Below the pieces are notes generated by a model. It searched no databases. It was not told the DNA's origin and saw only the letters and a program-made list of their open reading frames with translations. From the NCBI GenBank assembly GCA_003439945.1, contig QVRM01002755.1, positions 693,001 through 757,000 of the forward strand: 64,000 nucleotides of DNA, in the 5' to 3' direction. Numbering within the stretch: position 1 is the first letter of the stretch; every line of letters begins with the position of its first letter. Shown in pieces: positions 1 through 12,220 of the stretch. A program made the translations under genes and the position numbers. The DNA comes from Dermanyssus gallinae. Taxonomy: Eukaryota > Arthropoda > Arachnida > Mesostigmata > Dermanyssidae.

Positions 1-1107
1 ACTGCCTGGCCGCTCTTATTGATGTCAAAAACGCGTTTAACACGCTCTCGTGGGACGCCATAAACCAAGCACTTGGAAATAAAGGCGTGTCTCCCTACCT
101 ACGACGTATCCTAGCGTCGTATCTAAAGGACCGAACATCTACATACGATGGAGTGGACTACGCCGTCACTGCCGGGGTTCCCCAAGAATCTGTACTGGGA
201 CCAACCCTGTGGAACATAACCTATGATGGAGTACTAAGACTGCCGCATCCCCCGGGAGTTTTTTCTATCGCCTACGCAGACGATCTGGCACTGATCGTTA
301 CCGCCAGTGACGAGGATTTGCTCGAAGGTACAGCCAACGGGGCCTTGGCGGATATCCGACAACACCTCCGCACGCTTGGCCTCGAACTGGCTTCACAAAA
401 ACGGAAGCAATCCTTCTAAACGGTCTGAAGCGTCCTCCACGCAACCTAAATTTACACCTGAAAGGCCATCCAATAACACCCACGCCCGTGGTTAAGTACC
501 TGGGCGTTATCCTGGATAGAGCTCTCACAGGAACACCTCATGTGCGCTATGCAGCTAAAAAAGCAGCCAAAGCCTCAGCAAAGTTACGGAAAATCTTCCA
601 CGGACCAGAGGAGCAAGCGACTCTCGGCGCCGACTCTTAGCATCAGTAATAGACAGCATCATGTTATACGCCGCACCCTTATGGGAACGCACTACTACAA
701 GAGCTACAACACGTCGCCTCCTCAACAAGACCCAAACACCTATGGCGCTTAACCTAACACGAGCAAGTCGCACGGCCTCCACAGCAGCGGTATAGGTACT
801 CTCCAGACAAATTCCCTGGGACTTGAGTGTAAAAGAATTGGCATCAAGAAACCCTGTAACCAACGTTCTGACGGAGGGCACACTAATCAGCAGAACTGAC
901 ACACTAAGCGAATGGAGCCAGCAATGGGAAGCAATCCAGCCGGGCCATCCTGGATATTGGACAAGATCAATACTTACTTATCTTAAAAAATGGTACAGCC
1001 TCAAACACGGCTCGCTTACCTACCCACTCGCGCAACTGTTAACAGGTCATGGTGCCTGTTTTCAGCAGTACCTACACCGCATCGGTAAAACTGACTCCCC
1101 TGTATGT
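1..1107 (+). pseudogene. R1-clade LINE ORF2 fragment (RT and C-terminal region), copy 1
   Basis: This is the 3' part of a non-LTR reverse-transcriptase gene, near identical to 6151-7257. It starts inside the palm domain at motif A (LIDVKNAF) and shows motif B as VPQESVLGP and motif C as YADDLAL. One A is missing near 401 compared with copy 2, so the frame ends at 417-419. A second frameshift near 590, shared with copy 2, comes before the thumb region. The C-terminal part is readable at 823-1100 up to a cysteine (SPVC), where LINE similarity stops. It cannot encode an active protein. Confidence 0.85.
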
Positions 1108-1305
1108 AAAAAAGAAATTGATAAAAGTACCTATCCTGCTTTTTCTCTGCTATATAGTCATGCAAATTCTACGTTTGCATTTGTAAGAATCAGTCAACGC
1201 ACGAAGGAATCGATCATACCGGTGTGGTCGGCAGAAAATTCCACGCTCCAAAAGACTAGTCTCCTAAAAGACTAGGCAATAAAAATATCATGCTCAACAT
1301 TTCCA

Positions 1306-1587
1306 TACCAAAGTGATAGTGCTGCGTTACGTAGCTGCCAAGTAACTAAGCTTTTTCGACAGCCATAGTTGTGGTGTTTAACGTTCCGAGCCGTAAAACG
1401 CCAGGACATTTCTGTGCTCTCTTTTCATTTGGAAAACATATTTTCTTGTCGAGTTCTACCAAAACTCAGAATATGTACCTAACGTTCTGATACACCCTTG
1501 CTGAATCACGCCAAAATGCTAGCAAGTATGCATGCCTTCACATTCAATATGACGACAACTACGTAACGCAGCTGTATCACTTTGGTA
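1306..1587. repeat. Short inverted-repeat element (MITE-like), copy in unit 1
   Basis: Arms of about 30 bp at 1306-1336 and 1557-1587 are inverted copies of each other. Both contain ACCAAAGTGATA and GCTGCGTTACGTAG, with two or three mismatches. The roughly 220 bases between have no coding potential. The size and structure suit a miniature inverted-repeat element, but I cannot define a target duplication. The same structure lies at 7457-7738 in the second unit. Confidence 0.5.
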
Positions 1588-2799
1588 CAAAAATGATGGG
1601 CATTAAATTTGCTATTTACATGAAAAAGGTCTTTTTGGACGTATCTTTTTTAACGTAATAGAAACAGTTTACGGTTCTGCACGCGAAAACTTCAACGCAA
1701 AGTATAACAACATATCAACATACCGTTATTATATGACTTTCCTAAATCCCGCTATTGGTCATTTGCTAGCTTGCATCGGGTGTCATTTAGCTTATGCAGA
1801 ATTTTTCGCCGGTCATTTTCTGCCAGCATGATCGAAATCTTTATGCGTTGACTGGTTCTCCCGCAAACGGAAATTTTGCACAACTTTGTAGGAAAAACAA
1901 GCAGAAAGCTAATTTCATAAATGTTATCCTCATTCCTAACTAAGACGTTTCGGCCATTGGAAAAAAATATTTTTTTGCCGAGTTCTACCGAATCTTAAAA
2001 TAAGAACATACTGTTATGCTAGGGACTGGGAAATTGGGTTATTTATATACGGCATCGTTCATCAACGATTTAGACAGTGAACTAGCCGCTAGTTACCCGA
2101 ATATATATCGATGCACATTTATGTAGCTGAATCGAAACACTTCAAACAATATGTCCCCAAAGGCACAGTAAGGTCGTTTTCGTTAAGAATAGTGTTGCAT
2201 TTATTTAAAGTAACTTGAGTGTTGTAGCTGTTACAATCATACAGTTATCAAATTGTGAATATATGGGGATTCGTCCTTGAGATAAGTTGCATACTGTTTG
2301 GGAAGCTACTGGCTCATTAACCCTTTCAATGGTTAGCGCGGGACCGAAACACGCTGGTCATGCTTCTATGTTGGTAGAGACGAGTGAGTGCAGGAGGTAT
2401 GTTAGTTCTATCTGTCCCCCATGATTTCCGCCCGCTCGCAAGTGAGGCACTAATATGACCTGGCCCGAAGATTTACAAACTTATTCAACGAGTCGACAGG
2501 GCCCTCAACCCTTCGACAGGAGACACCTGAGCAGGTCGAGTACCTACACGGAAGAAAATCGCTGGTCATTCAACGAGGTAGCATCGCCTCTGTGCGTGGA
2601 ACTGTGCCAATCTGGACACGGCCCAACCCCGAGGATATGTGACGTTTTCATTTCTTTTGTCCGGTGTATACGTCCATACGAAGTTGTTGTTGTTGTTGAA
2701 TTGTTTCCTCATATACAATTTACCTATTTAAATTGAATTGGAATAATAAGAATAATCATCAGCATCATCGCCGTCGGCGTCATCATCATCATATTTAAT

Positions 2800-3190
2800 T
2801 CATTCATATTGAGTATGCATATAACAGAGACACTTATACAGCTGCCAGCTCTTATTCGGGGGAAACAGTGCACTGATCCCTTTGCAAAAGCCAGGAAAGC
2901 ACATGCATGAAACCTCGTACACGCGTGAGAGCACAGTCGAGAGACGCATTCCGTGTACTTCTTGTAACTAGTATACACGTGGCGACCAGTCACGTGCAAG
3001 ACCAGACTAGAGGTGAGAGGCACTGAAAATATCCAGGTCTCTAACCTCTCGTCGGACTTGTTTAACTTTATTTTCCCATTCCGAGATAAAGCTCTAGAAT
3101 GTTACTGTACGCGGAGTCTTCAACCTCAACCGAATTTTCTGGGGGGGGAGATGCATTCAGATCCCACGTTATCGTTCCAGCATGAACGAG
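2800..3190. repeat. Dispersed repeat family, copy 1
   Basis: About 390 bases that also occur, more diverged, at 20935-21340 and as the duplicate at 8961-9370. Shared landmarks, in order, are ATTGAGTATG, a stretch containing GCAGTGATC or GCACTGATC, TGAAAATATCCAG, CTCGTCGGA, and TTTAACTTT before a CATTCCGAG block. The order is the same in all copies. No protein is evident. It is an unclassified interspersed repeat and could be part of a SINE or of a longer element. Confidence 0.6.
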
Positions 3191-3939
3191 ACCCGCCGCT
3201 GCGCTAACCGTCCTATACGCTGCGTTTATCTTGAGAACTCCGACCCTCTAGGCCCGACGCTACCGAGCTGAGCTCACAGAAAACTTCAGTCTGCTAATGG
3301 GCCAGACCGGAGCTCCGTGCGGGGCAGTTGAGTCGGCCACGGGGCATTTTCTCCGACTCACCAGGAGTATCGCCTCGCTCTTAAAAGGGGCGAAAGGCCA
3401 CTTGTATCCAGCAGGCGACGTCTGCGAGTGCCGGTCCGAATCTAAACCGTTAGGAGAAGATCGTCAGCTTAGCCAAGGAGGTTAACCGCAGAGAGAAGAT
3501 TCTTTAGTCGCAGCACGTTCCCGTAGGTTATAGTCCATAGCAGAGGGCCAAATAGTTGCGGTGTGGCGCCCCTACAGTCATGTGGAAAACTGTTCCATGA
3601 GGCTAGAGTCCTGCCATGTAGGTGGTTCGATCTAAATTAAGTAAAGGGGGGCTTTTTTCGGTAGCAAGTTAGGATAACTTTCCACGGTAGGCTATTAAAA
3701 GCGTTTTTAGCGTCCAGTGAAATATGAGGAACAGGACCCGTCTTCTAGGCGAAGACTCGCAGAGGAGTTTAACCTAGGTCTGGATCCGCTTTATGGCGTC
3801 AATGGCTATGCGGCCCTTACGGAAGGTGGGCCGTGGTGGGCATAGGGCAGCAAGTCGCTTCCCTCTACAAAGAACCGGATAGTCATATCGGGCGGTAGAA
3901 GCCGGGACCCCTGGATATGAGGACGAGGTCTGCGGCAAT

Positions 3940-4188
3940 TCATACAGCAGGAAGTGAACCCGTCCAGATTATCCCAGTTACCGCAGCGGCTACCGCTTCC
4001 GGATAATCCGTCCTTAATAGTTTCACGGTGGAGACTGTGACACCATCAGAATCCGGCGTCTTTCCTCCCTTCAGGTGTGCCGCCACGTCGCGCACCTCTT
4101 GCGGGGTGACTTCTGGGAGGTCCTGTTCAGCGGTCGTTGAAATCTCCGGATAGGGGGCGCGGGTAAAGAGGCTCGCTCCCAGACGCAC
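3940..4188 (-). pseudogene. Antisense LINE reverse-transcriptase fragment (unit 1)
   Basis: An open frame of 82 codons with the pattern that precedes the RT fingers in non-LTR elements: EVTPQEVRDVAAHLKGGKTP, then DGV, VKLL, and TGSLPAV. In live elements the lysine-glycine stretch is usually GKAPGPDG; here it reads GKTPDSDG. Only this piece is recognisable. It is orphaned, with no EN or palm domain nearby, and the identical sequence lies at 10105-10353. Confidence 0.6.
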
Positions 4189-4431
4189 TTCCTTATGTAT
4201 GATATGATGGTTAATGGGTGATTCTTAGTCATGTCGTAATCTCCAGTTTCAAAATCCGGTGAGCCTCTGTCCGGCGCGAGACAGCTGGACTTATGATAGG
4301 TGAGCCCAGCCCAGAGTCCATAGCCACAAACCCTTCGAGGACTACGTGTCCCTCCTAGTTAAATATTATGTTATGCCAGAAGACGCATTTAAAACATCTT
4401 GTTTAATTATAAATTATATAATTAAAAAAAA

Positions 4432-4540
4432 CGTATGCAACGTAGATGGACACTACGCCACTACAACGCAATGCCCAGCATACAGACAACGGGTTACAAA
4501 CCTCCGAGTAAGCCACAATCAAAATGACCAGCAAAATTAA
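4432..4540 (+). pseudogene. R1-clade LINE ORF1 3' end (Gag-like zinc knuckle tail)
   Basis: The first bases of duplication copy 2 read in frame as the tail of a Gag-like ORF1: a partial CCHC knuckle (CNVDGHYATTTQC), a basic tail, and a stop at 4538-4540. The stop lies downstream of the ORF2 ATG at 4524, so the two ORFs overlap by 17 bases in different frames, as in many R1-clade elements. The rest of ORF1 is absent because the duplication breakpoint cuts the knuckle. A full ORF1 may lie upstream of the window, ahead of copy 1. Confidence 0.65.
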
Positions 4541-7257
4541 AATACTGCAAATAAACCTCCGTAGAGCCCCCAGAGCATACGATCTGGCGTCCCAATTCGC
4601 AACCGAAAACGACATAGAAATCCTGCTTCTCTCCGAGACCCCTACCACACAGCTTTATCAACCCGGGCCCCACGCTGGTAACATTTCCGCTTCGATCAGG
4701 GTATTTCCTACAAGATACTCGCCCACGTCAGTGGGACAGGGGACCCACTTCTCCTTTATTACTACTTACGACTTTGCGATCTACTCAGTTTATATCTTTC
4801 CGAACTCCACCCTACAGGAATACGAGGACTTCCTTGAAGAACTGGACCTCAGCATGAGCGCTCGCGGTCACCGAAAGGCGATTGTGGGAGGGGACTTCAA
4901 TGCGGCCCACAGTCTGTGGGGAAGCAGGTCCTCATCAAGGAAGGGAGAGATCCTGCTAGAATGGGCAACCCGGGCGGATCTACAACTCATGAATACCCAG
5001 GGATACACCTTTGATAATGGCAGGCACAAATCAACATTAGACCTGACATTTGCATCAGAGGGACTATCGCACCAAGTAACCGACTGGAGGATTCACGAGG
5101 AAGCAGAAACTCTATCCGACCATCTCTACGTAACCTTCTCTGTCAATCTAACTTCTTCCCAGCTTAATCGTCCTACAAAACCGCAACGCTTTCCCAGGCT
5201 AAATTATACCCGCCTGCCGAAAGCATTAAGAAGAAAAGTACATAACCTCACTGAATGCTCGGCAGCAAAAATCTCTACACTACTTGAGGAAGCCTGCCGA
5301 GAGTCCAGCTCCCGCCCACACCCTAAGATAGCCAATCGTCCACCGTGCTACTGGTGGAATAATCGGATTGCCGAAAAGCGAAGGGCCTGCCACCGCATAC
5401 GGCGAGTATGCACGCGCCGCAGAGCAAGGCACCGACGAGAACTCTTCTACCTATGGGAAGAGTACAAAGAAGCACGAAGAGCCTTACATAAAGCCATTAA
5501 GGTTAGTAAAAAAGACCACTGGATCTCTCTGGGTGAGGAGGTCGAGGGAAAACCTTGGGGCAAAGGATACATGATTGTGCGAAAAAAAATGCGCCACGCA
5601 CAGCCGCCTTTACCTGTAGAAGTGGCGCGACCGATTGTAAATGCGCTCTTTCCACAAAGACCATTGCCGGAGTCGGTACTCTTTGAAGAAACCTCAGATC
5701 TTTCCTTCGAGCCAATCTCAATTCAAGAGATCAGAATAGTGGCTGAACGCATACGACCAGGGAAAGCGCCGGGCCCAAATGCTGTCCCCCCTCAAGCAGT
5801 ACGCGTACTCCTAAAGAACCATCCAAAGGTATTCAAACGCATGATGGACACAATTCTCACCAGCGGAGAATACCCAAAGCCTTGGAAAACGGCACGCCTA
5901 ACCCTTATCCCGAAACCCGGGAAGCCACAAGGAGACCCCTCAGCATATCGCCCTATAAGCATGCTCTCCTGCCAATCCAAGGCAGCTGAGCATATTATCA
6001 ACGAGCGACTAGTTACAGAATTAGAACACAAGAAGGCGCTGTCAGAAAACCAGCATGGTTTCCGCGCCGGGCACTCCACACACTCGGCTATCAGCAAAGT
6101 TCTAAACATAGCTAAAACACAAAGAAATTCACCTATCGCAAACCGGGCGCACTGCCTGGCCGTCCTTATTGATGTCAAAAACGCGTTTAACACGCTCTCG
6201 TGGGACGCCATAAACCAAGCACTTGGAAATAACGGCGTGTCTCCCTACCTACGACGTATCCTAGCGTCGTATCTAAAGGACCGAACATCTACATACGATG
6301 GAGTGGACTACGCCGTCACTGCCGGGGTTCCCCAAGAATCTGTACTGGGACCAACCCTGTGGAACATAACCTATGATGGAGTACTAAGACTGCCGCATCC
6401 CCCGGGAGTTTTTTCTATCGCCTACGCAGACGATCTGGCACTGATCGTTACCGCCAGTGACGAGGATTTGCTCGAAGGTACAGCCAACGGGGCCTTGGCG
6501 GATATCCGACAACACCTCCGCACGCTTGGCCTCGAACTGGCTTCACAAAAAACGGAAGCAATCCTTCTAAACGGTCTGAAGCGTCCTCCACGCAACCTAA
6601 ATTTACACCTGAAAGGCCATCCAATAACACCCACGCCCGTGGTCAAGTACCTGGGCGTTATCCTGGATAGAGCTCTCACAGGAACACCTCATGTGCGCTA
6701 TGCAGCTAAAAAAGCAGCCAAAGCCTCAGCAGAGTTACGGAAAATCTTCCACGGACCAGAGGAGCAAGCGACTCTCGGCGCCGACTCTTAGCATCAGTAA
6801 TAGACAGCATCATGTTATACGCCGCACCCTTATGGGAACGCACTACTACAAGAGCTACAACACGTCGCCTCCTCAACAAGACCCAAACACCTATGGCGCT
6901 TAACCTAACACGAGCAAGTCGCACGGCCTCCACAGCAGCGGTATAGGTACTCTCCAGACAAATTCCCTGGGACTTGAGTGTAAAAGAATTGGCATCAAGA
7001 AACCCTGTAACCAACGTTCTGACGGAGGGCACACTAGTCAGCAGAACTGACACACTAAGCGAATGGAGCCAGCAATGGGAAGCAATCCAGCCGGGCCATC
7101 CTGGATATTGGACAAGATCAATACTTCCTCATCTTAAAAAATGGTACAGCCTCAAACACGGCTCGCTTACCTACCCACTCGCGCAACTGTTAACAGGTCA
7201 TGGTGCCTGTTTTCAGCAGTACCTACACCGCATCGGTAAAACTGACTCCCCTGTATG
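4524..7257 (+). pseudogene. R1-clade LINE ORF2: endonuclease and reverse transcriptase, copy 2
   Basis: ORF2 is open from the ATG at 4524 to a stop at 6791 (755 codons). An APE-type endonuclease occupies about residues 1-220, with QIN, SETP, GGDFNAAHS, STLDLTF and LSDH. A linker follows, then the RT from about residue 400: GKAPGPNAVPP, RPISML, IDVKNAF, YADDLAL and KYLGV. Motif B reads PQES where the family has PQGS, a change likely to abolish activity; the related copy at 41-43 kb keeps PQGS. One base is missing near 6740 compared with that copy. The thumb and C-terminal region then continue in another frame to about 7257 and stop at SPVC, just before the usual Cys/His cluster. In cells such elements reverse-transcribe their own RNA at a nicked genomic site; this copy is dead. 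Confidence 0.85.
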
Positions 7258-7456
7258 TAAAAAAGAAATTGATAAAAGTACCTATCCTGCTTTTTCTCTG
7301 CTATATAGTCATGCAAATTCTACGTTTGCATTTGTAAGAATCAGTCAACGCACGAAGGAATCGATCATACCGGTGTGGTCGGCAGAAAATTCCACGCTCC
7401 AAAAGACTAATCTCCTAAAAGACTAGGCAATAAAAATATCATGCTCAACATTTCCA

Positions 7457-7738
7457 TACCAAAGTGATAGTGCTGCGTTACGTAGCTGCCAAGTAACTAA
7501 GCTTTTTCGACAGCCATAGTTGTGGTGTTTAACGTTCCGAGCCGTAAAACGCCAGGACATTTCTGTGCTCTCTTTTCATTTGGAAAACATATTTTCTTGT
7601 CGAGTTCTACCAAAACTCAGAATATGTACCTAACGTTCTGATACACCCTTGCTGAATCACGCCAAAATGCTAGCAAGTATGCATGCCTTCACATTCAATA
7701 TGACGACAACTACGTAACGCAGCTGTATCACTTTGGTA
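7457..7738. repeat. Short inverted-repeat element (MITE-like), copy in unit 2
   Basis: Same element as at 1306-1587, carried along in the tandem duplication. The arms again start with TACCAAAGTGATA and end with its inverse. It is followed by AT-rich sequence without a recognisable gene up to about 8900. Confidence 0.5.
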
Positions 7739-8960
7739 CAAAAATGATGGGCATTAAATTTGCTATTTATATGAAAAAAAGTCTTTTTGGACGTATCTTT
7801 TTTTACGTAATGGAAACAGTTTACGGTTCTGCACGCGAAAACTTCAACGCAAAGTATAACAACATATCAACATACCGTTATTATATGACTTTCCTAAATC
7901 CCGCTATTGGTCATTTGCTAGCTTGCATCGGGTGTCATTTAGCTTATGCAGAATTTTTCGCCGGTCATTTTCTGCCAGCATGATCGAAATCTTTATGCGT
8001 TGACTGGTTCTCCCGCAAACGGAAATTTTGCACAACTTTGTAGGAAAAACAAGCAGAAAGCTAATTTCATAAATGTTATCCTCATTCCTAACTAAGACGT
8101 TTCGGCCCCTCCGTCCATTGGAAAAAAATATTTTTTTGCCGAGTTCTACCGTATCTTAAAATAAGAACATACTGTTATGCTAGGGACTGGGAAATTGGGT
8201 TATTTATATACGGCATCGTTCATCAACGATTTAGACAGTGAACTAGCCGCTAGTTACCCGAATATATATCGATGCACATTTATGTAGCTGAATCGAAACA
8301 CTTCAAACAATATGTCCCCAAAGGCACAGTAAGGTCGTTTTCGTTAAGAATAGTGTTGCATTTATTTAAAGTAACTTGAGTGTTGTAGCTGTTACAATCA
8401 TACAGTTATCAAATTGTGAATATATGGGGATTCGTCCTTGAGATAAGTTGCATACTGTTTGGGAAGCTACTGGCTCATTAACCCTTTCAATGGTTAGCGC
8501 GGGACCGAAACACGCTGGTCATGCTTCTATGTTGGTAGAGACGAGTGAGTGCAGGAGGTATGTTAGTTCTATCTGTCCCCCATGATTTCCGCCCGCTCGC
8601 AAGTGAGGCACTAATATGACCTGGCCCGAAGATTTACAAACTTATTCAACGAGTCGACAGGGCCCTCAACCCTTCGACAGGAGACACCTGAGCAGGTCGA
8701 GTACCTACACGGAAGAAAATCGCTGGTCATTCAACGAGGTAGCATCGCCTCTGTGCGTGGAACTGTGCCAATCTGGACACGGCCCAACCCCGAGGATATG
8801 TGACGTTTTCATTTCTTTTGTCCGGTGTATACGTCCATACGAAGTTGTTGTTGTTGTTGAATTGTTTCCTCATATACAATTTACCTATTTAAATTGAATT
8901 GGAATAATAAGAATAATCATCAGCATCATCGCCGTCGGCGTCATCATCATCATATTTAAT

Positions 8961-9370
8961 TCATTCATATTGAGTATGCATATAACAGAGACACTTATAC
9001 AGCTGCCAGCTCTTATACGGGGGAAACAGTGCACTGATCCCTTTGCAAAAGCCAGGAAAGCACATGCATGAAACCTCGTACACGCGTGAGAGCACAGTCG
9101 AGAGACGCATTCCGTGTACTTCTTGTAACTAGTATACACGTGGCGACCAGTCACGTGCAAGACCAGACTAGAGGTGAGAGGCACTGAAAATATCCAGGTC
9201 TCTAACCTCTCGTCGGACTTGTTTAACTTTATTTTCCCATTCCAAGATAAAGCTCTAGAATGTTACTGTACGCGGAGTCTTCAACCTCAACCGAATTTTC
9301 TGGGGGGGGAGATGCATTCAGATCCCACGTTATCGTTCCAGCATGAACGAGACCCGCCGCTGCGCTAACC
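8961..9370. repeat. Dispersed repeat family, copy 2
   Basis: The duplicate of 2800-3190 inside the second 6.16-kb unit. It differs by only a few bases (for example CCAAGATAAAG in place of CCGAGATAAAG). Confidence 0.6.
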
Positions 9371-10104
9371 GTCCTATACGCTGCGTTTATCTTGAGAACT
9401 CCGACCCTTTAGGCCCGACGCTACCGAGCTGAGCTGAAAACAGAAAACTTCAGTCTGCTAATGGGCCAGACCGGAGCTCCGTGCGGGGCAGTTGAGTCGG
9501 CCACGGGGCATTTTCTCCGACTCACCAGGAGTATCGCCTCGCTCTTAAAAGGGGCGAAAGGCCACTTGTATCCAGCAGGCGACGTCTGCGAGTGCCGGTC
9601 CGAATCTAAACCGTTAGGAGAAGATCGTCAGCTTAGCCAAGGAGGTTAACCGCAGAGAGGAGATTCTTTAGTCGCAGCACGTTCCCGTAGGTTATAGTCC
9701 ATAGCAGAGGGCCAAATAGTTGCGGTGTGGCGCCCCTACAGTCATGTGGAAAACTGTTCCATGAGGCTAGAGTCCTGCCATGTAGGTGGTTCGATCTAAA
9801 TTAAGTAAAGGGGGGACTTTTTTCGGTAGCAAGTTAGGATAACTTTCCACGGTAGGCTATTAAAAGCGTTTTTAGCGTCCAGTGAAATATGAGGAACAGG
9901 ACCCGTCTTCTAGGCGAAGACTCGCAGAGGAGTTTAACCTAGGTCTGGATCCGCTTTATGGCGTCAATGGCTATGCGGCCCTTACGGAAGGTGGGCCGTG
10001 GTGGGCATAGGGCAGCAAGTCGCTTCCCTCTACAAAGAACCGGATAGTCATATCGGGCGGTAGAAGCCGGGACCCCTGGATATGAGGACGAGGTCTGCGG
10101 CAAT

Positions 10105-10353
10105 TCATACAGCAGGAAGTGAACCCGTCCAGATTATCCCAGTTACCGCAGCGGCTACCGCTTCCGAATAATCCGTCCTTAATAGTTTCACGGTGGAGAC
10201 TGTGACACCATCAGAATCCGGCGTCTTTCCTCCCTTCAGGTGTGCCGCCACGTCGCGCACCTCTTGCGGGGTGACTTCTGGGAGGTCCTGTTCAGCGGTC
10301 GTTGAAATCTCCGGATAGGGGGCGCGGGTAAAGAGGCTCGCTCCCAGACGCAC
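10105..10353 (-). pseudogene. Antisense LINE reverse-transcriptase fragment (unit 2)
   Basis: Duplicate of the 3940-4188 fragment, with one visible replacement (Pro to Ser in the LLRTDY stretch). It is a remnant of a non-LTR RT in the opposite orientation to the R1-like LINE of the same unit. Confidence 0.6.
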
Positions 10354-10597
10354 TTCCTTATGTATGATATGATGGTTAATGGGTGATTCTTAGTCATGTC
10401 GTAATCTCCAGTTTCAAAATCCGGTGAGCCTCTGTCCGGCGCGAGACAGCTGGACTTATAATAGGTGAGCCCAGCCCAGAGTCCATAGCCACAAACCCTT
10501 CGAGGACTACGTGTCCCTCCTAGTTAAATATTATGTTATGCCAGAAGACGCATTTAAAACATCTTGTTTAATTATAAATTATATAATTAAAAAAAAA

Positions 10598-12185
10598 TAT
10601 ATATATATATATATGTCGGATTAATTAAAAACTAATCTTCTTATACATAAAAATTAAATTAGTAAAAGCATGTCGCATTGGTTAAAAGTCACAGTTAGGT
10701 ATTTAAAAAAAACTAGATAAAATATTCAAGCGAGACGGTGGGGCTGCATTCAAAGTTCGCCATGTCAATCTACGTAAAACCATAGCCACTGCCATGTCCT
10801 AAAATCTGGGCAGCGACGGGAATCAAGCATATGACGTTTTTAAGTTTTGTTTGATGGAAATCGAATAAACTAAATGACAATTTCAGTAAAATTCAGAAGA
10901 CAAAAACGCGAGAGACGCTCAAAAAGGCTATGACAAGAATTTGGTATCGTGTACATCACTTTATGCTCAATGTGCAACCAACATTTGGTAAAACAATCTT
11001 AAAGAGGTCAACAGAAATCCTTCATCAATGAAACGTCATGTCTGCACTACGTTCAATATTTCACCTAATACTTTGTTGGGTACATGCTCCGACCTGTGAT
11101 AGTCCTAAATACCCTCTTTTATCATTTTATTATTAGATAATCTCCTCAGAAATAATTCCACCGACAGGTGCAATTGCTCTTATATTGGAGATAATTTCCG
11201 TTAAAAGTATTTAGGTGTGCTATTTTAACAGAATCCTTAATGTATTATACATCCTTAAGGCTTTTTAAAGAAGTTGCGCTGGGCATGCATTTTACGTTTC
11301 AAGTAAATACATACAAAAGCTTGGCTTTTTGGCTTGGATATATGGGAATTACTTGGGATAATTTAAATAATATATTTTTGAAAATATCGCCTAGAGTATA
11401 TGACGAAATGCCACTAGTAATGGATAACGTAGTCACTGCACCCGCCAGACGACAAATAACTCCTTACTTTTACATCGTCCTATGAATAAATAGTTAATCC
11501 AGTTTTCCAAATATGATTTACTTTCTTCGTGGCTCCCATTCAAAAAGATAATTGAATTTTAAAAAATCTATCTAGAAAGAAAGTCCCCATATACTCTTAA
11601 AATAGGTCTGTATGGCCAATATACGAATAATGGCACAAAATTACATTATATTTATTTTCCCAGGTGAGTATGGTTTTGGCGATACGGTCTTACACATATA
11701 AACTCGGGCATATTAGCGCTTTCTGCTTTTCTGTGTCTGTCATATGCTCGCATACATGTATGTATAACAATGAGGCATGTGTCAATAATACTCTTGGCGT
11801 TGGTGGCAATCATTTATGGTCGGTCTTAAAAAACGTTCCCACAACTAGGGTTTCCCAGTAGGTCCATGTCACCTTTGTCTGGTTGTCTCGCGACTATCTC
11901 TCGGAATGTGTCTGCTGCAATTCTCTTTTCCTTTTGAGGTCGACTGACAACGACAACAAGTTCACATTCCACTGCGTTAGGCGAGCGGCACCTAATTGCC
12001 GTCGGAATGTCTTGATTAGACGTACGCCCGGCCCGCCGTGTGTTAGATCATCCAGATACCAGATAGATGGTATATGAAATCGTGTCCCAAGGTTAAGGCC
12101 CCATCGGCTCGTTGCAAATTTTCTCATGACTGAAACGAATCTGGAAGTTTAAATTTCTTTTTTTTACAGAACGAAGCCTCTGCGG

Positions 12186-12187
<2 letters not shown>
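10598..12187. other. AT-rich unassigned sequence
   Basis: Starts with a short (TA)n directly after the duplication. Open frames are short and resemble nothing I know. No exon-like signals or TE ends were recognised. Confidence 0.5.

Positions 12188-12218
<31 letters not shown>
12188..12218. repeat. (TA)n microsatellite
   Basis: About 15 uninterrupted TA units. Confidence 0.95.

Positions 12219-12220
<2 letters not shown>

Larger units (their letters stand above)
1..4431. repeat. Tandem duplication, copy 1 (left end outside window)
   Basis: This stretch repeats almost base for base at 6151-10597. It ends in eight A's at 4424-4431, after which copy 2 begins abruptly inside a LINE at 4432. The differences I can see are few: scattered substitutions, five versus six A's near 400/6550, an 8-base insertion in copy 2 near 8107, and small changes near 3270/9430. 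Both copies share a frameshift and a reverse-transcriptase mutation in the LINE. That points to segmental duplication after the LINE died, not to two separate insertions. Copy 1 probably starts upstream of the window. Confidence 0.9.
4432..10597. repeat. Tandem duplication, copy 2 (about 6.16 kb unit)
   Basis: The unit runs from within the final zinc knuckle of a LINE ORF1, through ORF2, into about 3.3 kb of other repeats. It ends in an A run at about 10589-10597 that leads into a short (TA)n. Copy 1 ends at the same A run but is joined directly to the LINE interior. The breakpoints are therefore an A/T-rich site on one side and the middle of ORF1 on the other. The non-LINE part (7258-10597) holds an inverted-repeat element, a dispersed repeat and an antisense RT fragment. 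I see no host exon in it. Confidence 0.88.

Noticed and set aside
3600..3640. GGTTCGATCT as a polymerase III B-box of a tRNA or SINE
   Set aside because: No matching A-box or cloverleaf could be drawn upstream.
4346..4540. 64-codon frame as a separate small gene
   Set aside because: Its first third lies in the end of duplication copy 1 and the rest is the tail of LINE ORF1; the fusion is created by the breakpoint.
1..10597. Telomere-type head-to-tail LINE array
   Set aside because: Each unit carries 3.3 kb of unrelated sequence, and both LINE copies share inactivating changes, so segmental duplication fits better.
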